A DNA stretch of 64,000 bases from Bordetella genomosp. 8 (GTDB lineage Bacteria > Pseudomonadota > Gammaproteobacteria > Burkholderiales > Burkholderiaceae_B): the NCBI RefSeq assembly GCF_002119685.1, contig NZ_CP021108.1, positions 1,054,001 through 1,118,000 of the forward strand. Direction: 5' to 3'. The notes under the pieces are model-generated. The model saw nothing but the letters and a program-made list of their open reading frames with translations. It did not search any database and was not told where the DNA came from. Position numbers and translations under genes: made by a program. Below are positions 41,546 to 52,683 of this stretch, in pieces; positions within the stretch are counted from its first letter, which is position 1, and every line of letters starts with the position of its first letter.

Positions 41546-43834
41546 ATGGACGCCAATCTGCGCAAGGCCGCGCTCGAATATCACGAGCAGGACCGCCCCG
41601 GCAAGATCTCGGTCACGCCGACCAAGCAACTGACCAACCAACGCGATCTGGCACTGGCCTACACGCCCGGCGTCGCGGCCGCCTGCGAAGAAATCGTCAC
41701 GGATCCGGTGAACGCCTATCGCTACACCAGCCGCGGCAATCTGGTTGGCGTCATCTCCAACGGTACGGCGGTGCTGGGCCTGGGCAATATCGGCGCGCTG
41801 GCGTCCAAGCCCGTGATGGAAGGCAAGGCCGTGCTGTTCAAGAAGTTTGCCGGCCTGGATGTGTTCGACATCGAGATCAGCGAAACCGATCCCGACAAAC
41901 TGGTGGAAATCATCGCCGGCCTGGAACCCACGTTCGGTGGCATCAACCTGGAAGACATCAAGGCGCCGGAATGCTTCGTCGTGGAGCGCAAGCTGCGCGA
42001 ACGCATGAAGATCCCGGTCTTCCATGACGACCAGCACGGTACCGCCATCACGGTCTGCGCGGCCTTCATCAATGGCCTGAAGGTGGTGGGCAAGGACATC
42101 GCCAAGGTCAAGGTGGTGACCTCGGGCGCGGGCGCCGCGGCGCTGGCCTGCCTGGAACTGATGGTGGATCTGGGCCTGCCCATCGAAAACATCTGGGTGA
42201 CCGACATCGAAGGCGTGGTGTACGAAGGCCGCACCACGCTCATGGATCCGGACAAGGCCCGCTTCGCGCGCAAGACCGACCTGCGCAAGCTCGGCGAAGT
42301 GATCGAAGGCGCCGACGTCTTCCTGGGCCTGTCGGCCGGCAATGTGCTGAAGCCGGAAATGGTGGCCGCGATGGCCGCCCGTCCGTTGATCCTGGCGCTG
42401 GCCAACCCCACGCCCGAAGTCCTGCCGGAAGTGGTCAAGAGCGTGCGCGACGACGCCGTGATGGCGACCGGCCGCTCGGATTACCCGAACCAGGTCAACA
42501 ACGTCCTGTGCTTCCCGTATATCTTCCGCGGCGCGCTGGACGTGGGCGCGACCACCATCACGCGCGGCATGGAAAAAGCCGCGGTGTACGCCATCGCCAA
42601 GCTCGCTCAGGAAGAACAGAGCGAAGTCGTGGCCGCCGCCTACGGCACTTTCGATCTCTGTTTCGGACCCGAATACTTCATTCCCAAGCCGTTCGATCCA
42701 CGCCTGATCGTGCGCATCGCCCCCGCCGTGGCCAAGGCCGCGATGGAAGAGGGCGTGGCAACGCGTCCGCTGGCCGACATGGACAACTATGTCGAACAGC
42801 TGCAGCAGTTCGTCTACCACTCCGGCGCTTTCATGAAGCCGGTGTTCGCGGCGTCCAAGCGCCTGGTGCGCGAAGGCGCCAAGTCGCGCGTGGTGTTCAC
42901 GGAAGGCGAAGACGAGCGCGTGCTGCGCGCGGTACAGGTGGTGGTGGACGAAGGCCTGGCCAAGCCCATCCTGGTCGGCCGCCCGGCCGTGCTGGCCGCG
43001 CGCATCGAGCGCCTGGGCCTGCGCATCCGCCTGGGCGAGGACGTCGAGGTCACCAATCCCGAATACGACGAGCGCTTCCATCGCTACTGGACCACGTATT
43101 GGGAATTGATGTGCCGCCGCGGCATCACCAAGGAAATGGCGCGCGTGGAAATGCGCCGCCGGCTGACGCTGATCGGCGCGATGATGGTCCACCTGGGCGA
43201 TGCCGACGGCATGATCTGCGGCACGGTCGGCGCGTACGCCGACCACCTGCGCTTCGTCGACGAAGTGATCGGCAAGCGCGCCGGCAGCAACGTCTACGCC
43301 GCGATGAGCATCCTGTTGCTGTCCGAGCGTACGGTCGTGCTGGTGGATACGCACATCAACGAGGATCCCACCGCCGAACAGATCGCCGAGTTCACGATCG
43401 CCGCCGCGCAGGAAATGAGCCGCCTGAACGTCGCGCCCAAGGTCGCCTTGCTGTCGCGTTCGAACTTCGGTTCCGGCAGTTCGTCGTCGGGCGAGAAGAT
43501 GCGCGAAGCGCTGCAACTGGTGCGCGAGCGTGCGCCCGAGATCGAAATCGACGGCGAAATGCATGGCGATTGCGCGCTGGACGAAGAACTGCGCCTGCGC
43601 ATCCTGCCGTCGTCGACGCTGAAAGGAAGTGCCAATCTGTTGGTATGTCCCAACGTCGATTCGGGCAACATCGCGTACAACCTGCTGAAGACGGCGGCTG
43701 GCGGGAATGTCGCCGTCGGTCCTTTCCTGCTGGGGGCCAATGCGCCGGTGCATATCCTGACGTCCAGTTCCACGGTGCGCCGTATCGTGAACATGACGGC
43801 CCTGGCCGTGGTTGACGCCAACAATCGCCGCTAA
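41546..43834 (+). CDS. maeB: NADP-dependent malic enzyme with phosphotransacetylase-like domain
   Basis: Decarboxylates malate to pyruvate with NADP reduction. The 762-residue protein has a malic enzyme part (about 1-430) with [60 protein letters not shown] and [21 protein letters not shown] (the NADP-binding turn). A C-terminal phosphate acetyltransferase-like domain (about 435-762) has [22 protein letters not shown] and NCALD-type ending [23 protein letters not shown]. This domain usually serves as an acetyl-CoA-sensing regulatory part rather than an enzyme. Followed by a good intrinsic terminator. The 250-base gap upstream holds no other gene. Confidence 0.97.
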   Translation: MDANLRKAALEYHEQDRPGKISVTPTKQLTNQRDLALAYTPGVAAACEEIVTDPVNAYRYTSRGNLVGVISNGTAVLGLGNIGALASKPVMEGKAVLFKKFAGLDVFDIEISETDPDKLVEIIAGLEPTFGGINLEDIKAPECFVVERKLRERMKIPVFHDDQHGTAITVCAAFINGLKVVGKDIAKVKVVTSGAGAAALACLELMVDLGLPIENIWVTDIEGVVYEGRTTLMDPDKARFARKTDLRKLGEVIEGADVFLGLSAGNVLKPEMVAAMAARPLILALANPTPEVLPEVVKSVRDDAVMATGRSDYPNQVNNVLCFPYIFRGALDVGATTITRGMEKAAVYAIAKLAQEEQSEVVAAAYGTFDLCFGPEYFIPKPFDPRLIVRIAPAVAKAAMEEGVATRPLADMDNYVEQLQQFVYHSGAFMKPVFAASKRLVREGAKSRVVFTEGEDERVLRAVQVVVDEGLAKPILVGRPAVLAARIERLGLRIRLGEDVEVTNPEYDERFHRYWTTYWELMCRRGITKEMARVEMRRRLTLIGAMMVHLGDADGMICGTVGAYADHLRFVDEVIGKRAGSNVYAAMSILLLSERTVVLVDTHINEDPTAEQIAEFTIAAAQEMSRLNVAPKVALLSRSNFGSGSSSSGEKMREALQLVRERAPEIEIDGEMHGDCALDEELRLRILPSSTLKGSANLLVCPNVDSGNIAYNLLKTAAGGNVAVGPFLLGANAPVHILTSSSTVRRIVNMTALAVVDANNRR

Positions 43835-43880
43835 GGAAGTCGCGACACGGCCGGCCAGCCATGGCCGGCGCCGGTCCAAG

Positions 43881-43921
43881 GGGCCGGAGCGCCGGGCAGC
43901 AGCCCGGGCTCCGGCCCTTTT
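43881..43921 (+). terminator. Intrinsic terminator of maeB
   Basis: GGGCCGGAG pairs with CTCCGGCCC over 9 bp, enclosing an inner CCGGGC/GCCCGG arm around an AGCA loop, followed directly by TTTT. It lies 47 bases past the maeB stop and fits a rho-independent terminator. Confidence 0.85.
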
Positions 43922-44096
43922 CATTGCATCCTGCTCGTTGTATCTTCCGAATCCAATGCGCCGACCGTGGATATCGCGTGGATCGGGAGCGTGCAAAAAC
44001 ATGGCGCGGCGCGATTGATCGAACCGGTTTATGCCGATACGATGCAGCGTAATCCGCGGATGACTCGCGGTCGATTTTTTTGCAGGAGGTCCGAGC

Positions 44097-44561
44097 ATGG
44101 CCAGAACAGGTCAGCCCGCATTGCAGCGACAGTTGCAGCGTGGCGGCGAGCTCGATGCTGCTGCGCTGGACAGGGAATCGGTGGCGGACGCCGCCGGCGA
44201 ATTGCGCGCGGCCTTGTACGTCGCGGACTGCGATCGCGCGCGCAGCAGGTCGGCCGTATTCCGCGCCATCGCCAAGGCGGTGGACTTTCCCATGCACTTC
44301 CGCAGTTTCGATGAGTTGTCGGATTGCCTGTCCGACACCGTGCTGGATCAGAAGGTCGGCGTCGTGTTGTGGTTGCACAAGCTGCATTCCGGCGACCCCG
44401 CGTTGGAAGAAGACGCGTCGCGCATACTCTCCATCTGCCAGGACGTCACCGAATACGCCCGTGAAAACGGCCGGCTGTTCGCCTATGTCGTGGAACACGC
44501 GGGCGCCCACCCCGCGGCGGAACCGGGCGTGGCCGCCGCGCCTTATGGCGAAGCCGACTGA
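44097..44561 (+). CDS. Barstar-family protein
   Basis: A 154-residue cytoplasmic protein with a barstar-like core at about residues 38-128: ALYVADCDRARSRSAVFRAIAKAVDFPMHFRSFDELSDCLSD, then VGVVLWLHKL. Barstar inhibits the ribonuclease barnase. The positions of barstar Asp35 and Asp39, which contact barnase, are Asp72 and Asp76 here, with the neighbouring Cys-Leu also kept; barstar Trp38 is Ser75. The N-terminal 35 residues and the C-terminal tail are extra. A strong AGGAGG lies 8 bases upstream. No barnase-like or EndoU-type nuclease gene is adjacent, so it is an orphan. Its end overlaps the rsmE stop (minus strand) by 19 bases. Confidence 0.8.
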   Translation: MARTGQPALQRQLQRGGELDAAALDRESVADAAGELRAALYVADCDRARSRSAVFRAIAKAVDFPMHFRSFDELSDCLSDTVLDQKVGVVLWLHKLHSGDPALEEDASRILSICQDVTEYARENGRLFAYVVEHAGAHPAAEPGVAAAPYGEAD

Positions 44562-45304
44562 AGCCCGGCGCGATCCCAGTCCAGCAGCGCCGTTGCCGCG
44601 GCCGCCAGCGCCAGGCCGGCGGTTTCGGTCCGCAGCACACGTGGCCCAAGGCTGACCACGTCCACCCCGGCGGCGCGCGCGGCGTCGCGCTCCGCGTCCG
44701 ACCAGCCGCCTTCGGGTCCCACCAGCAGCTCGATCGCCCGCGCGTCCCCGATATCCTGTAGCGCCGCCTTCAGCGGCCGGCCGTTCTCCGGATGGCACAG
44801 CAGCCTGAGTCCCGTGGCGGCGGTTTCCAGCCAGCGCGCCAGGGGCATGACCGGATCGATCCGCATCAGCCTGTTGCGCCCGCATTGCTCGCTGGCGGCC
44901 GTGGCGATGCGCCGCCAGTGCGCCAGGCGCTTGTCCTGGCGCTCGCCGTTGAGCTGCAGGACGCTGCGCTGCGCGGCGATGGGCACCAGCCGCTGTACGC
45001 CCAGCTCAACGGATTTTTCGACGATCCAGTCCATTTTGTCGCCCGACGGCAGGCCCTGGACCAGGGTGATGGTCCCCGCCAGTTCGGCCTCGCGAGCATC
45101 GTGCGCGCCCAGCTCGGCATGCACCGCCTTGCCGTTGATCGCCAGCGTCGCCGGATACTCCCCGCCCGTGCCGTCGAACAGCACCGCCGTGTCTCCATCG
45201 CGCAGGCGCAGGACGCGCGCGGCATGGTGCGCGATGGCGTCGGGCAGTTCGATGCGCGCATGGGGCGCGAGGGCGAATGAACAATAGAAGCGAGGGCTGG
45301 GCAT
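44543..45304 (-). CDS. rsmE: 16S rRNA (uracil1498-N3)-methyltransferase
   Basis: SPOUT-class methyltransferase that makes m3U1498 in 16S rRNA. The 253-residue product begins with a PUA-like region (PRFYCSFALAPHARIELPDAIAHHAARVLRLRDGDTAVLFDG) and ends in the trefoil-knot SAM site LLVGPEGGWSDAERDAARAAG, VSLGPRVLRTETAGLALAAA, a firm RsmE signature. The ATG at 45304 fits the family start; the frame continues 25 codons upstream. Divergent from tkt across 224 bases. Confidence 0.96.
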   Translation of the reverse strand: MPSPRFYCSFALAPHARIELPDAIAHHAARVLRLRDGDTAVLFDGTGGEYPATLAINGKAVHAELGAHDAREAELAGTITLVQGLPSGDKMDWIVEKSVELGVQRLVPIAAQRSVLQLNGERQDKRLAHWRRIATAASEQCGRNRLMRIDPVMPLARWLETAATGLRLLCHPENGRPLKAALQDIGDARAIELLVGPEGGWSDAERDAARAAGVDVVSLGPRVLRTETAGLALAAAATALLDWDRAGLQSASP

Positions 45305-45528
45305 GGGATGTGGGCCTGGGCGGCCATCGTAAACGTGCGGATGTCCGGCGCATCTTACCCGCCGGCGCCCCGCGTCCATCGTCTGGCCGGCCGCGCACTA
45401 GTTCGCCCGGGCGAGACCGCGCGGCCGGCCGGCCCCCGGCCGGATGCTAAAATCGTGAGCTCTTCAAACCCCAGGCCCGGCTCCTTTCTATCGCCGCCGG
45501 GACAGCGTGTGCAGCGAGCCCTTCCAGA

Positions 45529-47574
45529 ATGAGCAATCCGACCGCCCGACAACCTTCTTTGGCGGATGCCATCCGCGCTTTGGCGATGGACGCCGTACAG
45601 CAGGCGAACTCCGGGCACCCGGGTGCTCCCATGGGCATGGCGGAAATCGCGCAGGCGCTGTGGACGCGCCACTTGCGCCACAATCCGGCCGATCCGGCCT
45701 GGCCCGGCCGCGACCGCTTCGTGCTGTCCAACGGCCATGGCTCGATGCTGCTTTACTCGCTGCTGCACCTGACGGGCTACGACCTGCCCATCGAAGAGAT
45801 CAAGCAATTCCGCCAGATGCACTCGCGCACGCCAGGGCATCCGGAAGTCGGCATCACCGCCGGCGTCGAAACCACCACCGGCCCGCTGGGCCAGGGCCTG
45901 GGCAATGCCGTCGGCATGGCCTTGGCCGAAGCCCTGCTGGCGGCGGAATTCAACCGCCCCGGCCATGACGTGGTGGATCATCACACCTATGCCTTCGTCG
46001 GCGACGGCTGCCTGATGGAAGGCATCTCGCACGAAGTGTGCTCCCTGGCCGGCACGCTGCGCCTGTCCAAGCTCGTCGTGCTGTACGACGACAACGGTAT
46101 TTCGATCGACGGCAAGGTGGAAGCCTGGTTCGGCGACGACACCGCCAAGCGCTTCGAAGCCTATGGCTGGAACGTGATCCGCGGCGTCGACGGCCACGAT
46201 GTCGATGCCGTCGATGCCGCCCTGCGCCAGGCACGCGCGAACGCCGCCAGCCATGGCGGGCCGACCCTGATCGCTTGCCGTACCGTCATCGGCAAGGGCG
46301 CGCCCAATGTGGCGGGCACCGACAAGGTCCACGGCGCCCCGCTGGGCAAGGACGAAATCGCCGCCACGCGCGCCGCCCTGAACTGGCAGTACGAGCCCTT
46401 CGTGATTCCTTCCGAGGTCTACGAAGGCTGGGACGCGCGCCGGGCGGGTTCCGTGGCGCAGAACGAATGGCAGACGCGTTTCGACGCCTATGCGCGCCAG
46501 TTCCCCACGGAAGCGGCGGAATTCTCCCGCCGCATGCGTGGCGAACTGCCCGCCGATTTCGCCGACAAGGCGCGCGCCTTCGTAGCCGCCATGGTGGAAA
46601 AGGCGGAAACGGTGGCCACCCGCAAGGCCTCGCAGTACGCCATCGGCGCGCTGGCCCAGGCCTTGCCGGAACTGCTGGGCGGCTCGGCCGACCTGACCGG
46701 CTCCAACTACACCGACTGGAAGGGCGTGGCGCCGGTGCGCGCCGGCGACAAGGCCATCCAGTTCGGCCGCCACATTAACTACGGCGTGCGCGAATTCGGC
46801 ATGGCCGCCATCATGAACGGCATTGCCCTGCACGGCGGTTACCTGCCCTTCGGCGGCACCTTCCTGACGTTCTCCGACTACTCGCGCAATGGCCTGCGCA
46901 TGGCCGCGCTCATGAAGCAGCGGGTGGTGCACGTGTTCACGCACGATTCCATCGGCCTGGGCGAAGACGGCCCGACGCACCAGTCGATCGAGCATGCCAA
47001 CAGCCTGCGCCTGATTCCGAATCTGTCGGTGTGGCGCCCCTGCGATACCACCGAAACCGCCGTCGCCTGGATCGAGGCGGTCAGCCGTCCGGCCAGCATC
47101 GGCATGGCTGTGCACGATGGCGGCCCCAGCGCGCTGCTGCTGTCGCGCCAGAATCTGCCTTTCGTGCCGCGGGACGAGGCCACCCTCGCCGCGATCGCGC
47201 GCGGCGGCTATGTGCTGCGCGATGCTTCCGACGCCCGCGCCGTCATCATCGCCACCGGATCGGAAGTCGCCCTGGCGCTCGCAGCACAGGACTTGCTGGC
47301 CAAGGAAGGCGTCGCGGTGCGGGTCGTGTCCATGCCCAGCACGGACGTCTTCGACAAACAGGACGCCGCTTGGCGCGCCGCCGTATTGCCCAAGGGCGTG
47401 CCGCGCGTCGCCGTCGAGGCCGGCACGACCGGCCTGTGGCATAAATACGTGGGATTGGAAGGCGCGGTCGTCGGTATCGACCGCTATGGCGAGTCGGCGC
47501 CGGCCGGCGTGCTGTTCCCCTTCTTCGGCCTGACTGCCGAGAAGGTCGCCGCTGCCGTGAAACAGGTTTTGTAA
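45529..47574 (+). CDS. tkt: Transketolase
   Basis: Thiamine diphosphate enzyme that moves two-carbon units between sugar phosphates in the pentose phosphate and, if present, Calvin pathways. The 681-residue product shows [50 protein letters not shown], the ThDP motif [39 protein letters not shown], and the pyrimidine-domain segments [16 protein letters not shown] and [16 protein letters not shown] with its catalytic His. The stop is 16 bases before gap. First gene of a tkt-gap-pgk set. Confidence 0.97.
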   Translation: MSNPTARQPSLADAIRALAMDAVQQANSGHPGAPMGMAEIAQALWTRHLRHNPADPAWPGRDRFVLSNGHGSMLLYSLLHLTGYDLPIEEIKQFRQMHSRTPGHPEVGITAGVETTTGPLGQGLGNAVGMALAEALLAAEFNRPGHDVVDHHTYAFVGDGCLMEGISHEVCSLAGTLRLSKLVVLYDDNGISIDGKVEAWFGDDTAKRFEAYGWNVIRGVDGHDVDAVDAALRQARANAASHGGPTLIACRTVIGKGAPNVAGTDKVHGAPLGKDEIAATRAALNWQYEPFVIPSEVYEGWDARRAGSVAQNEWQTRFDAYARQFPTEAAEFSRRMRGELPADFADKARAFVAAMVEKAETVATRKASQYAIGALAQALPELLGGSADLTGSNYTDWKGVAPVRAGDKAIQFGRHINYGVREFGMAAIMNGIALHGGYLPFGGTFLTFSDYSRNGLRMAALMKQRVVHVFTHDSIGLGEDGPTHQSIEHANSLRLIPNLSVWRPCDTTETAVAWIEAVSRPASIGMAVHDGGPSALLLSRQNLPFVPRDEATLAAIARGGYVLRDASDARAVIIATGSEVALALAAQDLLAKEGVAVRVVSMPSTDVFDKQDAAWRAAVLPKGVPRVAVEAGTTGLWHKYVGLEGAVVGIDRYGESAPAGVLFPFFGLTAEKVAAAVKQVL

Positions 47575-47590
47575 ACGAGGAGATCGAGTC

Positions 47591-48601
47591 ATGACCATAC
47601 GTGTTGCCATCAACGGCTACGGCCGCATCGGACGCAACGTCCTGCGCGCGCACTATGAAAGCGGCAAGAAGCACGACATCCAGATCGTCGCCATCAACGA
47701 CCTCGGCGATCCCAAGACCAATGCGCACCTGACGCGCTACGACACGGCGCATGGCCGCTTCCCCGGTACCGTGGAAGTCGACGGTGACTACATGGTCGTC
47801 AATGGCGACAAGATCCGCGTGCTGGCCAATCGCAATCCGGCCGAACTGCCCTGGGGCGACCTCAAGGTGGACGTGGTGCTGGAATGCACCGGCTTCTTCA
47901 CCAGCAAGGAAAAGGCCAGCGCGCACCTGAAGGGCGGCGCCAAGAAGGTGATCATCTCCGCGCCCGGCGGCAAGGACGTCGACGCCACCGTCGTGTACGG
48001 CGTGAACCACCAGACACTGAAGGCCGAGCACACCGTCATTTCCAACGCGTCCTGCACCACCAACTGCCTGGCCCCGCTGGTCAAGCCGCTGCATGACGAA
48101 CTGGGCGTGGTGTCGGGCCTGATGACGACGATCCACTCCTACACCAACGACCAGGTGCTGACCGACGTCTACCACGAAGACCTGCGTCGCGCCCGTTCGG
48201 CCACCATGAGCATGATCCCCACCAAGACCGGCGCCGCCGCGGCGGTGGGCCTGGTGCTGCCGGAGCTAAACGGCAAGCTGGATGGCTTCGCGATCCGCGT
48301 GCCGACCATCAACGTGTCGATCGTCGACCTGTCCTTCATCGCCAAGCGCGAGACGTCGGTCGAGGAAGTGAACGGTATCCTGAAGGCCGCCTCGCAGGGC
48401 GCGCTAAAGGGCATCCTGGAATACAACACCGAACCGCTGGTCTCGGTGGACTACAACCACAACCCGGCATCGAGCACGGTCGACGCCACGTTGACCAAGG
48501 TGTCCGGCTCGCTGGTCAAGGTGTCGTCGTGGTACGACAACGAGTGGGGCTTCAGCAACCGCATGCTGGACACGACCGTTGCGCTCATGAACGCTAAATA
48601 G
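47591..48601 (+). CDS. gap: Glyceraldehyde-3-phosphate dehydrogenase, type I
   Basis: Glycolytic enzyme that oxidises and phosphorylates glyceraldehyde 3-phosphate. The 336-residue product has the Rossmann start [21 protein letters not shown], the catalytic [22 protein letters not shown] with Cys, [12 protein letters not shown], and the end [23 protein letters not shown] lies upstream of the ATG at 47591. The 214 bases to pgk hold a dispersed repeat rather than a gene. Confidence 0.98.
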   Translation: MTIRVAINGYGRIGRNVLRAHYESGKKHDIQIVAINDLGDPKTNAHLTRYDTAHGRFPGTVEVDGDYMVVNGDKIRVLANRNPAELPWGDLKVDVVLECTGFFTSKEKASAHLKGGAKKVIISAPGGKDVDATVVYGVNHQTLKAEHTVISNASCTTNCLAPLVKPLHDELGVVSGLMTTIHSYTNDQVLTDVYHEDLRRARSATMSMIPTKTGAAAAVGLVLPELNGKLDGFAIRVPTINVSIVDLSFIAKRETSVEEVNGILKAASQGALKGILEYNTEPLVSVDYNHNPASSTVDATLTKVSGSLVKVSSWYDNEWGFSNRMLDTTVALMNAK

Positions 48602-48690
48602 GCCCACCCCGGCAGGAAGATTCTGCCCGCAAGAAACGGGTGCCCTCGGATCGCGGACGCCGAGGATCCGGGTCCCCCGGTCCTCCAGCG

Positions 48691-48734
48691 TCGCCCCCTG
48701 GAGGGGGAAGCGCGCAGCGCTTCGGGGGTGGGCC
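48691..48734. repeat. Dispersed GC-rich intergenic repeat, copy 2
   Basis: Reverse-oriented copy of the element at 9347-9390. On the minus strand it reads CCCACCCCCGAAGCGCTGCG then CGCTTCCCCCTCCAGGGGGCG. It lies between gap and pgk, about 90 bases after the gap stop. It can fold into nested hairpins and could affect transcript levels between the two genes. Confidence 0.75.
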
Positions 48735-48815
48735 GTCTTCTCTCGGGCAATGGCAAAGGGACGGTCGACGTTCCTTTTTTTTGCATAGCGTGGGAATGAT
48801 GGGGAGGAGTTTTTC

Positions 48816-50009
48816 ATGTCCAAGGTAAATACTTTGTCCGCGCTGGCCAAGGCCGGCGCGCTGAAAGGCAAGCGCGTTTTCATCCGTGCCGATTTCAACG
48901 TGCCGCTCGATGACGCCGGCAACATCACGGAAGACACGCGCATCCGCGCCTCCGTGCCGGGCATCCGCATGGCGCTGGATGCCGGCGCAGCGGTGATGGT
49001 GACTTCCCACCTGGGGCGGCCCAAGGAAGGCCAGCTCACCGACGCCGACAGCCTGGCACCCGTGGGTCGCCGCCTGTCCGAGCTGCTGGGCAGCCCCGTC
49101 CCGCTGGTACGCGACTGGGTGGATGGCGTGCAGGTGGCACCGGGCCAGGTCGTCCTGCTGGAAAACTGCCGGGTGAACCCCGGCGAAAAGAAAAACGACG
49201 AAGCCCTGTCGCGCAAGATGGCCGCGCTGTGCGACGTCTATGTCAACGATGCGTTCGGCACCGCCCATCGCGCCGAAGCCACGACCTACGGCATCGCCCG
49301 TTTCGCGCCGGTGGCATGCGCCGGCCCCTTGCTGGAGGCCGAGCTGGACGCGCTGGGCCGCGCCTTGCACGAACCCAAGCGGCCGCTGGTCGCCATCGTG
49401 GGCGGCTCCAAAGTGTCCACCAAGCTGAGCATCCTGCAGTCCCTGGCGAGCAAGGTCGACCAACTGGTGGTGGGCGGCGGTATCGCCAATACCTTCATGC
49501 TGGCGGCGGGCAAGTCCATCGGCAAATCGCTGGCCGAGCCGGACCAGAAGAACGAAGCAGTGGCCGTCATCGACATCATGCGCAAGCGCGGTGCGGATGT
49601 ACCCATTCCGACGGACGTGGTCTGCGCTCCGAGCTTCGGCGCGGACGCGCCGGCGACGGTCAAGGCCGCCGACGCGATCGGCGCCGACGACATGGTGCTG
49701 GACATCGGCCCGCAGACCGCGCAGGCGCTGGCGGACATCCTGAAGAAGGCGGGCACCATCGTGTGGAACGGGCCGGTGGGCGTGTTCGAGTTCGAACAGT
49801 TCTCGCACGGGACCGAGGTGATCGCCCGCGCGATCGCCGAATCGTCGGCGTTTTCCATCGCCGGCGGCGGCGATACCCTGGCGGCGATCGCCAAGTTCGG
49901 CATCACGGACAAGGTGGGCTATATCTCTACCGGCGGCGGCGCCTTCCTGGAGTTCCTGGAAGGCAAGACGCTGCCCGCGGTGGAGATCCTGCAGCAGCGG
50001 GCCGGCTGA
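48816..50009 (+). CDS. pgk: Phosphoglycerate kinase
   Basis: Transfers phosphate from 1,3-bisphosphoglycerate to ADP. The 397-residue product shows [55 protein letters not shown] at the N-terminus, the ALVG-like [14 protein letters not shown], and the nucleotide end [55 protein letters not shown] lies before the ATG. A hairpin at 50019-50040 follows, shared with the convergent GST gene. Confidence 0.98.
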   Translation: MSKVNTLSALAKAGALKGKRVFIRADFNVPLDDAGNITEDTRIRASVPGIRMALDAGAAVMVTSHLGRPKEGQLTDADSLAPVGRRLSELLGSPVPLVRDWVDGVQVAPGQVVLLENCRVNPGEKKNDEALSRKMAALCDVYVNDAFGTAHRAEATTYGIARFAPVACAGPLLEAELDALGRALHEPKRPLVAIVGGSKVSTKLSILQSLASKVDQLVVGGGIANTFMLAAGKSIGKSLAEPDQKNEAVAVIDIMRKRGADVPIPTDVVCAPSFGADAPATVKAADAIGADDMVLDIGPQTAQALADILKKAGTIVWNGPVGVFEFEQFSHGTEVIARAIAESSAFSIAGGGDTLAAIAKFGITDKVGYISTGGGAFLEFLEGKTLPAVEILQQRAG

Positions 50010-50018
50010 TCGGAATAC

Positions 50019-50040
50019 GCCGCGCGCCTGGGCGCGCGGC
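50019..50040. terminator. Hairpin between convergent pgk and GST genes
   Basis: GCCGCGCGCC and GGCGCGCGGC form a 10-bp inverted repeat with a 2-base centre just past the pgk stop and touching the GST stop at 50040. There is no T-run on either side, so a bidirectional terminator is only a suggestion. Confidence 0.4.
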
Positions 50041-50669
50041 TAGCCCCGGCTGGCCAGCCAGCGGCGCACGCCGGGATGATCCCACTGGGCCTGGGCATAC
50101 TCCCGTAGCGTTTCCGGCAGTTCATCGCCGGGGACCGCCAGGCGATTGAGCATCAGCGCCAGATCCAGATCGGCCAGCGACCAGGCGCCGAACAGGTGCG
50201 CCTGCCCCTGGGCGAGCAGGGAGCTGGCCACCCGTACCAGCCGCGCGGCGTCGCACAAGCCGGCGTCGCTCAGGGGCGCGGGTCGCGCGCCTTCGAAAAC
50301 CACTTCGGTGGGACGATCGCGGCGCAGGGCGTGCAGGTCGCTGCGCAGCCAGGATTGCACCTGCCGCGCCTGTGCGCGCGGACGCGGATCGGCGGGATAC
50401 AGGGTCGCGTACTCGGGCGGCGGAAATGCCTGCTCCAGGTATTCGGCGATGGCGCTCGATTCGCTCAGGTAGAAATCCAGATGTGCCAGCACCGGCACCT
50501 TGCCGATGGGCGAACGGTGCAGGAAAGGCGCGGTACGCTGGTCGCCCTGCTCCAGATCGATCTGCCTGACCTCGAAGTCCAGCCCTTTTTCCTCCAGGGC
50601 CACGTACGCCGACAACGCGTAGGGGCTCAGGAATTGGGCGTCGACATATAGGGTCAGCGGTACGGCCAC
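50040..50669 (-). CDS. Glutathione S-transferase (YfcF-like)
   Basis: Cytosolic glutathione S-transferase of 209 residues, most like the YfcF group. The N-terminal thioredoxin-fold domain contains LTLYVDAQFLSPYALSAYVALEEKGLDFEV with Ser in the position for activating glutathione, SPIGKVPVLAHLDFYLSESSAIAEYLEQAF with the cis-Pro and the Glu-Ser that hold gamma-glutamate. An all-helical C-terminal domain with WSLADLDLALMLNRLA follows. The start is a GTG at 50669, supported by GGAGGAG 5 bases upstream. Converges on pgk. Confidence 0.93.
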   Translation of the reverse strand: MAVPLTLYVDAQFLSPYALSAYVALEEKGLDFEVRQIDLEQGDQRTAPFLHRSPIGKVPVLAHLDFYLSESSAIAEYLEQAFPPPEYATLYPADPRPRAQARQVQSWLRSDLHALRRDRPTEVVFEGARPAPLSDAGLCDAARLVRVASSLLAQGQAHLFGAWSLADLDLALMLNRLAVPGDELPETLREYAQAQWDHPGVRRWLASRG

Positions 50670-50775
50670 GGTCTCCTCCAGGTTTATCCACGCGAACGTT
50701 GGACTGGACCGGTCGCGCGTATACAGATACTAGCAGCGCGCGGGCCGGTGCGCTGGCGACAGGAAGAGCAGGTCG

Positions 50776-52479
50776 TCAGGCGGACAGGACGGCGCGGTTG
50801 CGGCCGCGCTGCTTGGCCCGGTACAAGGCGTGATCGGCGCTTTCGATGACCGCCTGGATGTCCGCGTCGCGCGCGCTGGCGACGGCGATGCCCAGGCTGA
50901 TGGTGATGCGTATGGTCACGTGGTGATAGTCGATGGGCGTTTCCTGCACGTTCCGGCGCATGCGCTCGGCCGTGGCCAGGACGGCATTGGGGGAGGCGCC
51001 GGCCAGCAGGATGACGAACTCCTCGCCGCCGAAGCGGGCGACCAGGTCATTTTCACGGACCGAGCCGGTCAGTATCTCGCCGACCTTGCGGATGGTGGCG
51101 TCGCCGGCCCCGTGGCCATGGTTGTCGTTGACCAGCTTGAAGAAATCGATATCGGCCATGATGACCGCGACCTGGCCCATGCGCGAACTCTGCTCGGCCA
51201 TCAGCATGGCGGCGGCGTAGAGGAAGGAGCGGCGGTTGAGCAGGCCGGACAGCGGGTCGATGCCGGCGGCCTTGCGCAGTTCGCTGATCTCCTGCACGTA
51301 GCGCTGTTCCTCGATCTGGGCGCGGCGCTGGGCATGCTCGGCGCGCGCCTGCTCGACGTCCAGGCGCCGCATCAGCGAACGCAGCGCGGCGGAGAGGTCG
51401 ACGATTTCGCGGGCACCGGCCAGACGGGGCAGCATGGTGACCGTCTCGTCCCGGCCCAGGCGGCTGGCGGCCTCGGTCAACGCGCGCAGCGGCCGCGCGA
51501 TGCGCTTGGCGATGGTCCACATGAGGGCGATGCCGGCGATGCTGATCAGCACGCTCAGGATCAGCACGCGCCACTCCAGCCGCCGGACGGCCGCGTAGGC
51601 ATCGCGGGACGGCTGCTGCGCGACGATGATCCAGTTGCGGCCAGGGTAGTCGCGATAGCCGGACGCCAGGGCGTAGCCCGTCAGCATTTCGCCCTGGTCC
51701 GTCTGCAGCTCGAAGTAGCCCTGGCGGGAGGCGCGCATCTCGGCGATCCGTTCGTCGGAGAAAGGCCGGCTACCCAGCCGCGGGCCCAGCAGCATGGTGC
51801 CGTCCGAAGACAGTATCCACAGGTCGCGGACGCCGCCGGATGTGTCGGCCTCCAGCATGGTGCGCCGGACGTCCGCGGCCCAGGTCCAGCTCAGGTGCGC
51901 GCCCAGGACGCCCACGAGCCGGCCCCGGTCGACGATGGGGGCGGAAATCTCCACGAAGCGGAAGCCTTTGCCGCGCGGTCGGCCCAGCAGTTCGTTAAGC
52001 ATGTTGGATTCGCGGACGTCGCCGATGTTGGGCGCCTCCCGGCCCCGCTTGAACCACATGCGATCGGCGACGGAACTGCCTTCCAGCTTGCCCTGCGTGG
52101 AGACGACAACGTTGCCCGCCGGGTCGGTGACTCCCATCCAGGCATAGTCCGTCATCGATTGCTGGCGGCCGGTCAGCAGGCCACGCAGTGCGGCGGGCTC
52201 CATGGTACGGGTGGTCGGCGCTTCCGCCAGGTTGCGGATTTCGCGGAAGCGCTCGAACATGTCGCGGTCCAGCGTGCGCGCCATGGCGCTGGCGATATCC
52301 GCCACGTGCTGCTCGATCAGGTCCCGCGTCTGGCGCTGGCCCATGTAGGCCGCACCGCCGGCCGCCGCCGCCACGAGGGCCAGACAGAGGGTACCGGCCA
52401 GCAGTAGGATCTGCTGCTGGATCGTGAGGGTTTGGCGACGGAGCAAGCCTGCTGCCTGGCTGATATGAACGGCACTCAT
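50776..52479 (-). CDS. Membrane diguanylate cyclase with periplasmic sensor
   Basis: Makes the second messenger cyclic di-GMP. The 567-residue protein has a membrane helix (ILLLAGTLCLALVAAAAGGAAY, about 25-46), a periplasmic Cache-like sensor region (about 50-290), and a second helix (VLILSVLISIAGIALMWTI). A HAMP linker (RIARPLRALTEAASRLGRDE), a short coiled coil and a C-terminal GGDEF domain follow. The active site is GGEEF, preceded by an intact RxxD inhibitory site (REND, five residues upstream), so an active, product-inhibited cyclase is expected. The ligand is unknown. Divergent from cbpA. Confidence 0.94.
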   Translation of the reverse strand: MSAVHISQAAGLLRRQTLTIQQQILLLAGTLCLALVAAAAGGAAYMGQRQTRDLIEQHVADIASAMARTLDRDMFERFREIRNLAEAPTTRTMEPAALRGLLTGRQQSMTDYAWMGVTDPAGNVVVSTQGKLEGSSVADRMWFKRGREAPNIGDVRESNMLNELLGRPRGKGFRFVEISAPIVDRGRLVGVLGAHLSWTWAADVRRTMLEADTSGGVRDLWILSSDGTMLLGPRLGSRPFSDERIAEMRASRQGYFELQTDQGEMLTGYALASGYRDYPGRNWIIVAQQPSRDAYAAVRRLEWRVLILSVLISIAGIALMWTIAKRIARPLRALTEAASRLGRDETVTMLPRLAGAREIVDLSAALRSLMRRLDVEQARAEHAQRRAQIEEQRYVQEISELRKAAGIDPLSGLLNRRSFLYAAAMLMAEQSSRMGQVAVIMADIDFFKLVNDNHGHGAGDATIRKVGEILTGSVRENDLVARFGGEEFVILLAGASPNAVLATAERMRRNVQETPIDYHHVTIRITISLGIAVASARDADIQAVIESADHALYRAKQRGRNRAVLSA

Positions 52480-52683
52480 TCTGTCGCAAAGCCCGTCGTC
52501 GCGCTACATTTTGTTCCCGCAAACTGCCGCTCGGTGCAATCCCCCTGACGGCTGATCGCCGGACCGCTGCTGCCGGTGTAGCGTTCTGGTAGCCATGCGG
52601 TCGCCTTACATTGAAAACAGGCCATCCACCCCGATATATCCACTATCTGAAAGTTTATGACCCGGTCTCCGGGAACGGGCGCT

